DNA of 29,565 nt from a virus. The stretch spans positions 1 through 29,565 of IMG/VR virus record IMGVR_UViG_3300048928_000222. One strand, written 5' to 3'. The number at the start of each line of letters is the position of its first letter. Position 1 is the stretch's first letter. Below are positions 23,223 through 29,565 of this stretch, piece by piece. The notes under the pieces are model-generated. The model saw nothing but the letters and a program-made list of their open reading frames with translations. It was not told the origin of the DNA and did not search any database. The translations under genes and the position numbers were made by a program.

Positions 23223-23267
23223 TCGAACCTCCAGAGGGCGGCGGCCACGCCGCCGCCCCGATTAACG

Positions 23268-24455
23268 TCAGGCCGACAGCTTCAGCAGCTTGACGGCCTC
23301 GCTGTTCTCCACGAAGCCACCGACGCGCTTGGTGGTATAGAACTGGACGTACGGCTTGTTGGTGTACGGATCGCGCAGCACACGGGTGCCGATGCGGTCC
23401 ACGATCGTGTAGAAACGCTTCCAGTCGCCGAAGGCCAGCGAAAGGGAATCAGCGGCCAGCTCCGGCATGTCCTCGTTCTCGATGGCCCCGTAGCCAAGCA
23501 GCTTGGAGGGCTCGCCTTCCTGCAGGCCTGGCTGCCACAGGTAGTTGCCCTCGTTGTCCTTCAACTTGCGGGCTTCGCGAAGTACCAGGTTGGACAACAT
23601 GAAACGGCCGTTCTGCCGGTAGCCCTGCTTGGTGGCATAGATCAGATCAATCAGCGAGTCGCCGTTGAAGCTGCCGTCGATGCCGGATGCCACGAAACCA
23701 ACGGTGCCAAAAGGACGCGTACCGTCGGGCGTGCCAGCGTTGGCGTAGGCCAGGAAGCCCTTGGGCTTGTTCTCGCCGTTGCCGGCGGTATACGCGGCAT
23801 TTTCCTTCTCGTCGAAGACGATCGTGACCTCACTTGCCAGCCATGCTTCTACGTCGAAGAAGGCGTCATCGAGCGACGTCTGGGTGGCTGCCGGATTGGC
23901 GTAAATTTCGCCCATGAATGCTGCGACTGGAGCCAGCTTCGGAGTGCCAGTCTCCGGGCGCGGGTCAGTCTCGCCGACCCAACCCGAGCCAGCGCCACCC
24001 AGGTTCGCCAGTTTCTTGTAGTCCGGTGTACCGACGGTAATCACGTTGCACACCGAGCGCATGGGGTTGGATTTGCGCAGGATCTGGATGATGTTCCGAT
24101 CTAACTCTTCCGGGACAGCGAATCCGCCGTCGGCGTCGTTGCCGGTGTTCACGGCCTTGGACTCGATGCCGCCTGCGTCGCCCTTGCGCATGAACTTGGC
24201 AAAGCCCTCCTTGTACTCGGCCGCCTCCTTGCTGGGCTGCCCGACAATGCGATTGCCCTTGGTTTCGACGTCGTCCAGTCGGTTCTTGAGCTCTTCGACG
24301 CGCTCGAGCGCATTCTCGATCTTGGAGAGCTTCTGCTCGACGTCAGCCACCGACTCGCCCTTCGCCAGTTTTGCGAGGCGCTCGTCGTTGGTTTTCTTAA
24401 ATTCTTCGAAGGCCGTGCCCAGGCCATCGATTGCATTCTTCAGTTCGAGATCCAT
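23268..24455 (-). CDS. Major capsid protein, HK97 family
   Basis: A 395-residue protein. Residues 1 to about 105 are a coiled coil (EFKKTNDERLAKLAKG, VEQKLSKIENALERVEELKN), the delta-domain scaffold that the protease removes; the mature HK97 fold starts around NDADGGFAVPEELDRNI. Later matches include SNPMRSVCNVITVGTPDYKK, GEIYANPAATQTSLDDAFFD and FGDWKRFYTIVDRIGTRVLR. It forms the icosahedral capsid. The start ATG overlaps the protease stop as TAATG, so the two are translationally coupled. Confidence 0.95.
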   Translation of the reverse strand: MDLELKNAIDGLGTAFEEFKKTNDERLAKLAKGESVADVEQKLSKIENALERVEELKNRLDDVETKGNRIVGQPSKEAAEYKEGFAKFMRKGDAGGIESKAVNTGNDADGGFAVPEELDRNIIQILRKSNPMRSVCNVITVGTPDYKKLANLGGAGSGWVGETDPRPETGTPKLAPVAAFMGEIYANPAATQTSLDDAFFDVEAWLASEVTIVFDEKENAAYTAGNGENKPKGFLAYANAGTPDGTRPFGTVGFVASGIDGSFNGDSLIDLIYATKQGYRQNGRFMLSNLVLREARKLKDNEGNYLWQPGLQEGEPSKLLGYGAIENEDMPELAADSLSLAFGDWKRFYTIVDRIGTRVLRDPYTNKPYVQFYTTKRVGGFVENSEAVKLLKLSA

Positions 24456-25099
24456 TACATTTTTCCTCGTAGGATGTTGGCCAGATTTGCAACTGCTTTT
24501 GCCCCCTCAACATCCCGTTGAGTCGTGGCGTTTACGCGAGACAGGAACGTCTTCGCTTCGGATTGCGACATCCCGCATACCTCGCGCAGGTAGGACTCGC
24601 AGTCGCGGACGGTCTTCAGCTCCTGGAGCTGTTTGACGGACGTCACCTGCGCGGCGGCATTGGCAGGGAAGGTGACAATCGAGTTTTCCCAGAGGTCGAC
24701 GCGCTTGAGCGTGCGGATACCGGACACCCTGTCGAAGCTGTCCTCTCGGGTGACGAAGCCGATGGAGATACCCGTTACAGCGCCAATCTTCATCAGCGCG
24801 TGGGCTTCCCTTGCCCGGACGACGTCGGCAACAGGCAGCGAACCCTCTATGTAGAGGCCGACGGAGTCTTCTTGGAGCTTGGTGTGGACCCCAATCGGCT
24901 CGCCGCTACGGTGTTGCCAGAGCACGGGCGGCATTTTCCCCCGCTGATTCCATTCAGCGATCGACAGCGCGAAAGCTCCAGGTGCCACTACTTCGTCGTA
25001 GGAATCCTTGACGCCAAAGACGGAGGCGTAACCGGAGAACGTGCCGTCATCGCCGGCCGACTTGATCTCAAACGGTACGGTGAGGTGTTTCAGTTCCAT
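24455..25099 (-). CDS. Prohead protease, HK97 family (U35)
   Basis: A 214-residue serine protease. Motifs visible: GTFSGYASVFGVKDSYDEVV near the N-terminus, His63 in VLWQHRSGEPIG, Ser112 in VTGISIGF and Glu138 with PANAAA (LWENSIVTFPANAAA), consistent with the family catalytic set. It removes capsid delta domains and itself during maturation. GGAGA lies upstream of the ATG, and an mRNA hairpin with a GAAA tetraloop (25121-25136) lies between it and the portal gene. The usual order portal-protease-capsid is kept. Confidence 0.93.
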   Translation of the reverse strand: MELKHLTVPFEIKSAGDDGTFSGYASVFGVKDSYDEVVAPGAFALSIAEWNQRGKMPPVLWQHRSGEPIGVHTKLQEDSVGLYIEGSLPVADVVRAREAHALMKIGAVTGISIGFVTREDSFDRVSGIRTLKRVDLWENSIVTFPANAAAQVTSVKQLQELKTVRDCESYLREVCGMSQSEAKTFLSRVNATTQRDVEGAKAVANLANILRGKM

Positions 25100-25119
25100 G
25101 TGGTCTCCAGAAACGAGAG

Positions 25120-25137
25120 AGCCCGCTTTCGCGGGCT
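25120..25137 (-). promoter_or_regulatory. mRNA hairpin with GAAA tetraloop before protease
   Basis: On the minus strand AGCCCGC/GCGGGCT closes a GAAA tetraloop between the portal stop (25142) and the protease ribosome binding site. There is no T tract, so it is more likely an mRNA-stability or processing element than a terminator. Confidence 0.45.
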
Positions 25138-25141
25138 TCGT

Positions 25142-26347
25142 TCAGGTGTTGGATTTGGGTTTGGGAGGGGCTTGGCCGTTGATCAGCATGTTCATCGGGG
25201 TCAGGAAGATGTCCCCGCCCTCGCGAGGGTTCCAGTCCTCTAGGTCGCGGATCTCGTTGGGTGAAATCGCACCATCCTGCATCAGCGAGTGGTAGTACGC
25301 CGCTCGCGCGGCCATGTCTCCCCGCAGGAGAGCGTTCACGTTGAACTTCAGGAAGCCCGACGCCCACTGGGCGCGCGGCAACAGCGAAACTCGAACACGC
25401 GCCTCGATCGCCACTAGGTACGGCATCAGGCAATCTGTCACGAACTCCTGCGCCTGATGCTCGATGTTGGAGAAGGTGGCGTGCTCCAAATCGCCGATCT
25501 TGTGAGGCGGAACACGGAATAGACCAGCCATCTCGCTGCGGTTGAGCTTTCTTGCATCGATGTACTGAGCCTGCTCGTTGGTCATGGAAACCGGCGAAAA
25601 CTTCAGTCCGGCCTCAAGGATGGCTACCTTGAATGCGTTCTCCGCGCCGCCGTAGGTCCCCTGCCAAGAGTCTCGGATCCGTTCATATGCTTCGTCGGAC
25701 AGCGTGCCGTCCGTCGACAGCACGCCGGAGAGCTTGGATCCATTCTTGTAGCCGGAGCTGCCCATCTGAGCGCCAGCAATCCCCTCTCCCAGCGTTTCCC
25801 GCATGTAGCTGATCGGGTCCAGACCGCGCACGCCGTCCAGGCTGAACACACGGACGTGGAAGACCTCGTCCTGTGCAAGAACGGCCCGCCTGCCGTCCGG
25901 GAAGGCAACCTCATAGACGAGCGACCAATCGGACCTGAGCTTAGGGATGACCGAGTCAGGGTGAAGGGGAAGCAATTCCCGCAGTTCACCTCGCACCACG
26001 TTCTTCCAAGCGTAGAAGTTGCCGCGGGAGGCCAGGCATGCGCCCGTCTGCGTCCAAAACTCTACCGCCGTCTGAAAATCGTTCGGTGCAATGCTCAGTA
26101 GCGTATGGAGCCGGTTCTCTGTGTCCTTATCGCGCGCCTTGCCCTTTTTCCTGTAGAGGGCCACTGGAAGCATTCCGATGCTCTCCGCGATCACTCTCAC
26201 GCATGAGGCAAAAGGGGAGAACTGCATCGCGCGTCGCGCTGAGACCGCCACGCCGGCCGCGGACGCGCCGCCGCCGAGCAGCTGCGCGAGCTTGTCGGAC
26301 GAGTCGATCGCCGCGGGCATGGCCGATTTCGTGCCGAGGATGCCCAT
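25142..26347 (-). CDS. Portal protein, HK97 family
   Basis: A 401-residue protein with the HK97-type portal signature: FSPFASCVRVIAESIGMLPV, ALYRKKGKARDKDTENRLHT, FWTQTGACLASRGNFYAWKN, RGELRELLPLHPDSVIPKL, EVFHVRVFSLDGVRGLDPIS, MTNEQAQYIDARKLNRSEMA and LFRVPPHKIGDLEHATFSNI. It forms the dodecameric DNA channel at one capsid vertex. The N-terminal part is Ala/Ser-rich. The start overlaps the preceding small gene's stop as TGATG. Confidence 0.95.
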   Translation of the reverse strand: MGILGTKSAMPAAIDSSDKLAQLLGGGASAAGVAVSARRAMQFSPFASCVRVIAESIGMLPVALYRKKGKARDKDTENRLHTLLSIAPNDFQTAVEFWTQTGACLASRGNFYAWKNVVRGELRELLPLHPDSVIPKLRSDWSLVYEVAFPDGRRAVLAQDEVFHVRVFSLDGVRGLDPISYMRETLGEGIAGAQMGSSGYKNGSKLSGVLSTDGTLSDEAYERIRDSWQGTYGGAENAFKVAILEAGLKFSPVSMTNEQAQYIDARKLNRSEMAGLFRVPPHKIGDLEHATFSNIEHQAQEFVTDCLMPYLVAIEARVRVSLLPRAQWASGFLKFNVNALLRGDMAARAAYYHSLMQDGAISPNEIRDLEDWNPREGGDIFLTPMNMLINGQAPPKPKSNT

Positions 26348-26595
26348 CAGTCGGCCCCATAAACATCGAAATCGGTATGCGCGTCAACGACTAAGATGCG
26401 GGCCCCAGGAAAGGTACGAACGAATTGCTCGCGCATTTCCTGCTCACGTCTGGCCGTCACCGGCGCCGTGGTCCTCACTACCACCAGGTCGCCCCGACGC
26501 ACTCGAATGGCACCATCTGAGGGACGCTTGTGGAACTGCAGTGGCGCGCGGCGAAGGCGAGACGCGAGCCATGCTTTAAGGGAGTGGAAGTTCAT
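26347..26595 (-). CDS. Small protein between terminase and portal
   Basis: An 82-residue basic protein (MNFHSLKAWLASRLRRAPLQ, then strands RVRRGDLVVVRTTAPVTARR, a helix, and ILVVDAHTDFDVYGAD). The start overlaps the TerL stop as TAATG and its own stop overlaps the portal start as TGATG, so it is tightly coupled to both. A short ORF here is common in HK97-like phages, but function is generally unknown. Confidence 0.82.
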   Translation of the reverse strand: MNFHSLKAWLASRLRRAPLQFHKRPSDGAIRVRRGDLVVVRTTAPVTARREQEMREQFVRTFPGARILVVDAHTDFDVYGAD

Positions 26596-28271
26596 TACAG
26601 GCTCCTAAGGCCCCGGCTTTCGTAGGGTGAGGCGGCCGGGGCCTCGTTAAGCATCGCGCGGCCCATTGCCATGATCAGCGCCACGGCGCCGTCGATCTTG
26701 TTGTCGTTCGATTCCTTGCGCGGATAGACGTGATCTTTTGCGTCTACCCTGGCAACCACGTTGCCCATCATCCAAGTCATTGCCGCATTGCCGTCGTGCC
26801 ACAGGCGCCGAGAGATGATCAGTGCCTCGACCTCTTTCATCGGCTCGGACAGGTTCCGGACCGACTGTGCCATTTCGACCACAGGCAAGCCTTCCTGACC
26901 CAGCCGCGTCATCAGGTAGGCCGCCTGCGTAGGATCGAATGCAATGTCTTGTATCTCGATGCCGCGCGCCGCCAGCTCCCTGAGTTCTTCCTCGATGAAA
27001 GCGTAGTCGGTCATGTTTCCGGGGGTAGACACCATCAGTCCTTGAAGGACGAATAGCTGGTAGCGCTCGCTCTCCTCCACGGCCGATTCCGGCACATAGA
27101 ACCTCGGCACCACGTGGTAGCCGCCGTCCTTCTCAAACAGCAGGACCACTGCGGCCACGTCCAGCTTGGAGGCCAAATCGACGCCCACCCAGCAGCGGCA
27201 CCCTTCGAAATCGTCCAGCTCAAAAGAGCGCGATTGCCGCTGCCACGCCAGCATGTTCATCCACGCGAGCTTGGCACCCACCCAGTCGTTCAAGTGCTTG
27301 GTGCGGAAGGCGCTCTGCTTGCTGGCAGACCGTTTTGCCTGCTCCAGCTGCGCCAGTAAGAATTCTTCGAAGACCGAAACGCCATAGTTGGGGTTGGCCT
27401 TGCGCAGGCTCGCCGGATCGTCCCACCGATCGCCCTCGTCGATGCCGAAGATCATCCCGAAGATGGTTTCGTCGGTGACCTCGCCTTCCAGAATTCGGAT
27501 CACGTCGCGCCGCTTCTCGTAACACGGCCCGCCCAGGTTGGTCCCGGCGGTGGTGATGATCCCCAGCAAGGGCTGCTCTCGCGCGCCCATGCCAGTCTGC
27601 ATCGCATCGACCATGTGGTCGGTGTCGTGCTCGTGGTATTCGTCCACCAGCGCCGCGTGCGGGCTGGACCCGTCACCTGGCTTGCCGATCATTGGCTCGA
27701 ACTTCGACATGTCCTCCATGACAAACATGGAGCCGGGGTTCTTCGGGTTGCCCGACTGCTCGATGCCGAAACGCGCACGCAGCGCGGGCATCTTCTGGAC
27801 CATCTGCCAAGCCGGCCGGTACACCTCGAAGGCCTGCTTTTCGCTGGTCGCACCCGAGTAGATCTCGGCACCGGCCTCGCCGTCGGCCGCGAACAGGTAC
27901 AGGCCCCGTGCAGCAAGGCGCAGCGACTTCCCGTTCTTTCGGGGGATCTCTTCGTAGGACTCGCGGAACCGGCGCATGCCGGTGGACTTGCGGACCCAGC
28001 CGAACAGGTTGCACTCGATGAAGTGCTGCCACGGCTCGTACACCAGTCGCTGTTTTTTCGCCGCCCACTTGCCCTTCGTGTGGGGCATCAGCTCTTGGAA
28101 CTTGACCGCGCGATCGGCCTTAGCCGCGTCGTACTTATACGGCCAGTCTGGGCCCGTGCGCTTCAGGTCCTCCAGAAACCGCTGGCAAGCTAGGATGATG
28201 TACCGTCCGGCCGGAATCTTCCCGGCCACCACGCTGCGTGCGTAGGCCTTGGCAGATTCGCTCGGGGTCAT
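26595..28271 (-). CDS. Terminase large subunit
   Basis: A 558-residue packaging motor ATPase/nuclease of the HK97/Terminase_1 type. The Walker A-like loop is PRKNGKS (110-116), Walker B is AALVDEYHEH with Asp-Glu at 210-211, and the coupling motif is GIITTAGT (about 237-244). The C-terminal RNase-H-like nuclease begins CRCWVGVDLASKLD with Asp365; its later acidic residues include FDPTQAAYL and the KIDGAVALIMAMG end. The ATG at 28271 lies 3 bases after the TerS stop. It pumps phage DNA through the portal and cuts the concatemer. Confidence 0.96.
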   Translation of the reverse strand: MTPSESAKAYARSVVAGKIPAGRYIILACQRFLEDLKRTGPDWPYKYDAAKADRAVKFQELMPHTKGKWAAKKQRLVYEPWQHFIECNLFGWVRKSTGMRRFRESYEEIPRKNGKSLRLAARGLYLFAADGEAGAEIYSGATSEKQAFEVYRPAWQMVQKMPALRARFGIEQSGNPKNPGSMFVMEDMSKFEPMIGKPGDGSSPHAALVDEYHEHDTDHMVDAMQTGMGAREQPLLGIITTAGTNLGGPCYEKRRDVIRILEGEVTDETIFGMIFGIDEGDRWDDPASLRKANPNYGVSVFEEFLLAQLEQAKRSASKQSAFRTKHLNDWVGAKLAWMNMLAWQRQSRSFELDDFEGCRCWVGVDLASKLDVAAVVLLFEKDGGYHVVPRFYVPESAVEESERYQLFVLQGLMVSTPGNMTDYAFIEEELRELAARGIEIQDIAFDPTQAAYLMTRLGQEGLPVVEMAQSVRNLSEPMKEVEALIISRRLWHDGNAAMTWMMGNVVARVDAKDHVYPRKESNDNKIDGAVALIMAMGRAMLNEAPAASPYESRGLRSL

Positions 28272-28274
28272 GCA

Positions 28275-28655
28275 TCAGAACTCGTCGAATGGATTGCCCT
28301 CCCGGGGCTTCTCGGTCCCGAGCTTCTGGCGATCCGCCGGCGTGAGGCCGAGCCGCGCCAGGCAGCCGATCAGGTGCGAGTACTTGGCCGCCTTGAAGTC
28401 GGCGCGGTTGGCGCGGAACTCAGCGAGCAGTGACGCGGCCACCTCCATGACGAACCGGTCGGCGCTGGTCAGCACCCCTGGCAGCGAGCACTTGTCCAGT
28501 TCCTTCCAGACGTCGACCACGTCGGCGGGCAGGTGCCCCGGCGGCTTGCCGAGTGCCTTGCCCGTGGTCGGGGCGACCTTCTTGTAGCGCTGGGGGTTCT
28601 TTTTCTCGGCCCCTTTTAGCTTGGCCAGCTCGGCCGGCTGCTTGTGCCTCGCCAT
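28275..28655 (-). CDS. Terminase small subunit (P27-like)
   Basis: A 126-residue basic protein: MARHKQPAELAKLKGAEKKN, then LPADVVDVWKELDKCSLPGV, LTSADRFVMEVAASLLAEFR and LGLTPADRQKLG, matching P27-type small terminase subunits that recognise the packaging site. ATG at 28655 is preferred over an upstream TTG at 28664; GAGG lies 9 bases before it. It is directly upstream of TerL and next to an HNH gene, an arrangement linked in HK97-like phages to cos cleavage. Confidence 0.88.
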   Translation of the reverse strand: MARHKQPAELAKLKGAEKKNPQRYKKVAPTTGKALGKPPGHLPADVVDVWKELDKCSLPGVLTSADRFVMEVAASLLAEFRANRADFKAAKYSHLIGCLARLGLTPADRQKLGTEKPREGNPFDEF

Positions 28656-28730
28656 CGGGGCCAACCTCGAAATTCAAATTCTGTGGAAATGCCACCAAAA
28701 GAGGGCGCGCGTATCGCGAGGCGTTCAGCC
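28656..28730. other. TerS-HNH intergenic spacer; possible cos region
   Basis: A short non-coding stretch between the HNH stop and TerS. It contains GAGGC/GCCTC (28718-28722 and 28728-28732, overlapping the HNH stop) and an AT-richer block near TerS. In HK97-like phages with terminase-adjacent HNH genes the cos site commonly lies near here. No cohesive-end sequence can be recognised by eye, so this is positional inference. Confidence 0.25.
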
Positions 28731-29117
28731 TCAACTTTCACCCTCCCCCCTCCCTTGGCGACCTCCGCCGTGGAACGCGTCGCGGCCGTTAGGGTTCCAC
28801 GCGGGCCGCCCGAACCCGCCGTTCTCGCGCGCGGTCTTCGCGCTGTGGCAGGACCTGCAGAGGGACTGGTGGTTGCCCGGGTCGTTGTTGGCGTCGTCGC
28901 CGTCGATGTGGTCTACATCCGTTGCCGCCTTGACCATGCCCAACGCAGAGCAGTGTCGGCACAGCGGCTCACGCGCCAGGTGGGCGGCCCGCATCTTTCG
29001 CCATGCGGCCGAGTTGGTCGGCAACGCCCTTCGCGTCTGCCGCCGCCTCACCTGTCGTGCGTCTTCCTTATAGGGCTTCCAGCCGGTCGGCCGGTGCTGG
29101 GCGGGCCTCGTCGGCAT
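28731..29117 (-). CDS. HNH endonuclease (packaging-associated)
   Basis: A 128-residue HNH nuclease. Zinc-knuckle cysteines are C53/C56 (CRHC) and C87/C90 (CRSC); the catalytic motif is ATDVDHIDGD (Asp69-His70), with Asn82-His83 and His91 in NHQSLCRSCHSAK. The N-terminus is basic and the C-terminus glycine-rich. The start overlaps the upstream stop as TGATG. HNH proteins encoded next to terminases stimulate cos cleavage by the TerS/TerL complex in related phages. Confidence 0.95.
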   Translation of the reverse strand: MPTRPAQHRPTGWKPYKEDARQVRRRQTRRALPTNSAAWRKMRAAHLAREPLCRHCSALGMVKAATDVDHIDGDDANNDPGNHQSLCRSCHSAKTARENGGFGRPAWNPNGRDAFHGGGRQGRGEGES

Positions 29118-29332
29118 CAGTACGGCTTCCCGTCCATGTCGGTGCGCTGCGGCTCTGCCGCGGCGTCGGCGTCCGGCACTGGCACGCCGACCTCTTCGCC
29201 CAGCAGCAGCACGACCGACTGCGTGAGCAGTCCGATCTGTTCAGCCTGTTGAGCGATCTGTCGTCCCTGCTCCACGATCGCGGCGTGCTGCTGCTCGGCC
29301 AGCGACAGCAGGCGGTCTATGCGCTCGTCCAT
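29117..29332 (-). CDS. Small coiled-coil protein upstream of HNH
   Basis: A 71-residue protein whose first ~45 residues (MDERIDRLLSLAEQQHAAIV, EQGRQIAQQAEQIGLLTQSV) form a heptad-patterned coiled coil; the tail is acidic and proline-rich. GAGGAG lies 5 bases before ATG 29332, and both ends are TGATG overlaps with the neighbouring genes. Function unknown; an oligomeric accessory to packaging is plausible only by position. Confidence 0.75.
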   Translation of the reverse strand: MDERIDRLLSLAEQQHAAIVEQGRQIAQQAEQIGLLTQSVVLLLGEEVGVPVPDADAAAEPQRTDMDGKPY

Positions 29333-29565
29333 CAGAACTCCTCGATGGCCCAACCGCCGCCGTCCCGCTTCGGCTTCGCCCGGACCGCAATGAAGCGCAT
29401 GGGGTAAAGCGCGGCAGCCATCTTGATCTTGACCCTGGCATCGTCCATCCAGAAGCCCTTGACCTCGTGCAGCTCCATCACGCCATCAGCGGCTAGCACC
29501 GCAAAGTCGGGCGTGTAGAACATGCCGTCAGCCAGGCGCAGCTTGATGCCCTCGAACTTGTGCCA
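29332..29565 (-). CDS. DUF1064-like nuclease-fold protein (cut by window edge)
   Basis: The last 77 residues of a protein continuing beyond the right edge: WHKFEGIKLRLADGMFYTPD, FAVLAADGVMELHEVKGFWM, then ARVKIKMAAALYPMRFIAVR. The FYTPDF...DG...E.HEVKGF...KIK pattern matches DUF1064, a PD-(D/E)xK-like nuclease fold often encoded in phage replication or packaging regions. Here Asp of TPDF, Glu and Lys of HEVKG fit the catalytic triad. The stop overlaps the next gene's start as TGATG. The N-terminal third is missing from view. Confidence 0.82.
   Translation of the reverse strand, partial: WHKFEGIKLRLADGMFYTPDFAVLAADGVMELHEVKGFWMDDARVKIKMAAALYPMRFIAVRAKPKRDGGGWAIEEF

Noticed and set aside
22995-24104. 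Plus-strand open frame of about 370 codons opposite the major capsid gene
   Set aside because: It is the antisense frame of a well-identified HK97 capsid gene, with no ribosome binding site and no known motif.
1-29565. CRISPR arrays, insertion sequences or transposases
   Set aside because: No regularly spaced repeats and no transposase-like protein or terminal inverted repeats with target duplications were seen.

Overview
The window is the left end of a prophage integrated in a high-GC gammaproteobacterial chromosome, most likely family Xanthomonadaceae (Stenotrophomonas/Lysobacter/Xanthomonas-like). The host guess rests on a partial RimK (1-524, minus strand) that closely matches remembered xanthomonad RimK, and on several phage proteins of a type I associate with that family. 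No database could be consulted.

Layout, left to right. (1) 1-1358 is host chromosome: the 5' part of rimK, a SnoaL/NTF2-like gene and a hairpin-rich intergenic stretch. (2) 1359-1405 is the 3' half of a tRNA-Gly(CCC) gene, interpreted as one attachment-site junction; an intact tRNA should lie at the other prophage end, to the right of this window. (3) 1406-6255 is an accessory left arm with short genes on both strands: a membrane-anchored DUF6680-like protein, three small unknowns, an enlarged SRAP (abasic-site crosslinking) protein, a zinc-ribbon protein, a probably frameshifted small gene and a secreted protein. (4) 6256-29565 is a virion structural block of a lambda/HK97-type siphophage, transcribed right to left: DUF1064 nuclease-like (cut by the window edge), coiled-coil protein, HNH endonuclease, TerS, TerL, small ORF, portal, prohead protease, major capsid, small ORF, head-tail connector, head closure, HK97-gp10, tail completion, tail tube, a G/GT-type tail chaperone pair, two tail-tip-like proteins, tape measure, giant tail fibre and a small distal ORF. 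Many head-gene junctions are TGATG or TAATG overlaps, which implies translational coupling.

Two morons interrupt the structural block: a plus-strand four-helix membrane protein between tail completion and tail tube, and a secreted eight-cysteine protein, with a recognisable promoter and a strong terminator, between the tail-tip genes and the tape measure. Several terminator-like hairpins lie within the late block, so late expression probably needs antitermination or internal promoters. The tail chaperone pair carries a textbook -1 slippery heptamer, GGGAAAC.

No integrase, repressor, replication gene, holin or endolysin is recognised here; these should lie to the right. No CRISPR array, insertion sequence or rRNA is visible. 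The best candidates for new biology are the left-arm cluster beside the att site (SRAP plus unknowns), the two morons, the atypical tail gene order and the repeats straddling the att core.
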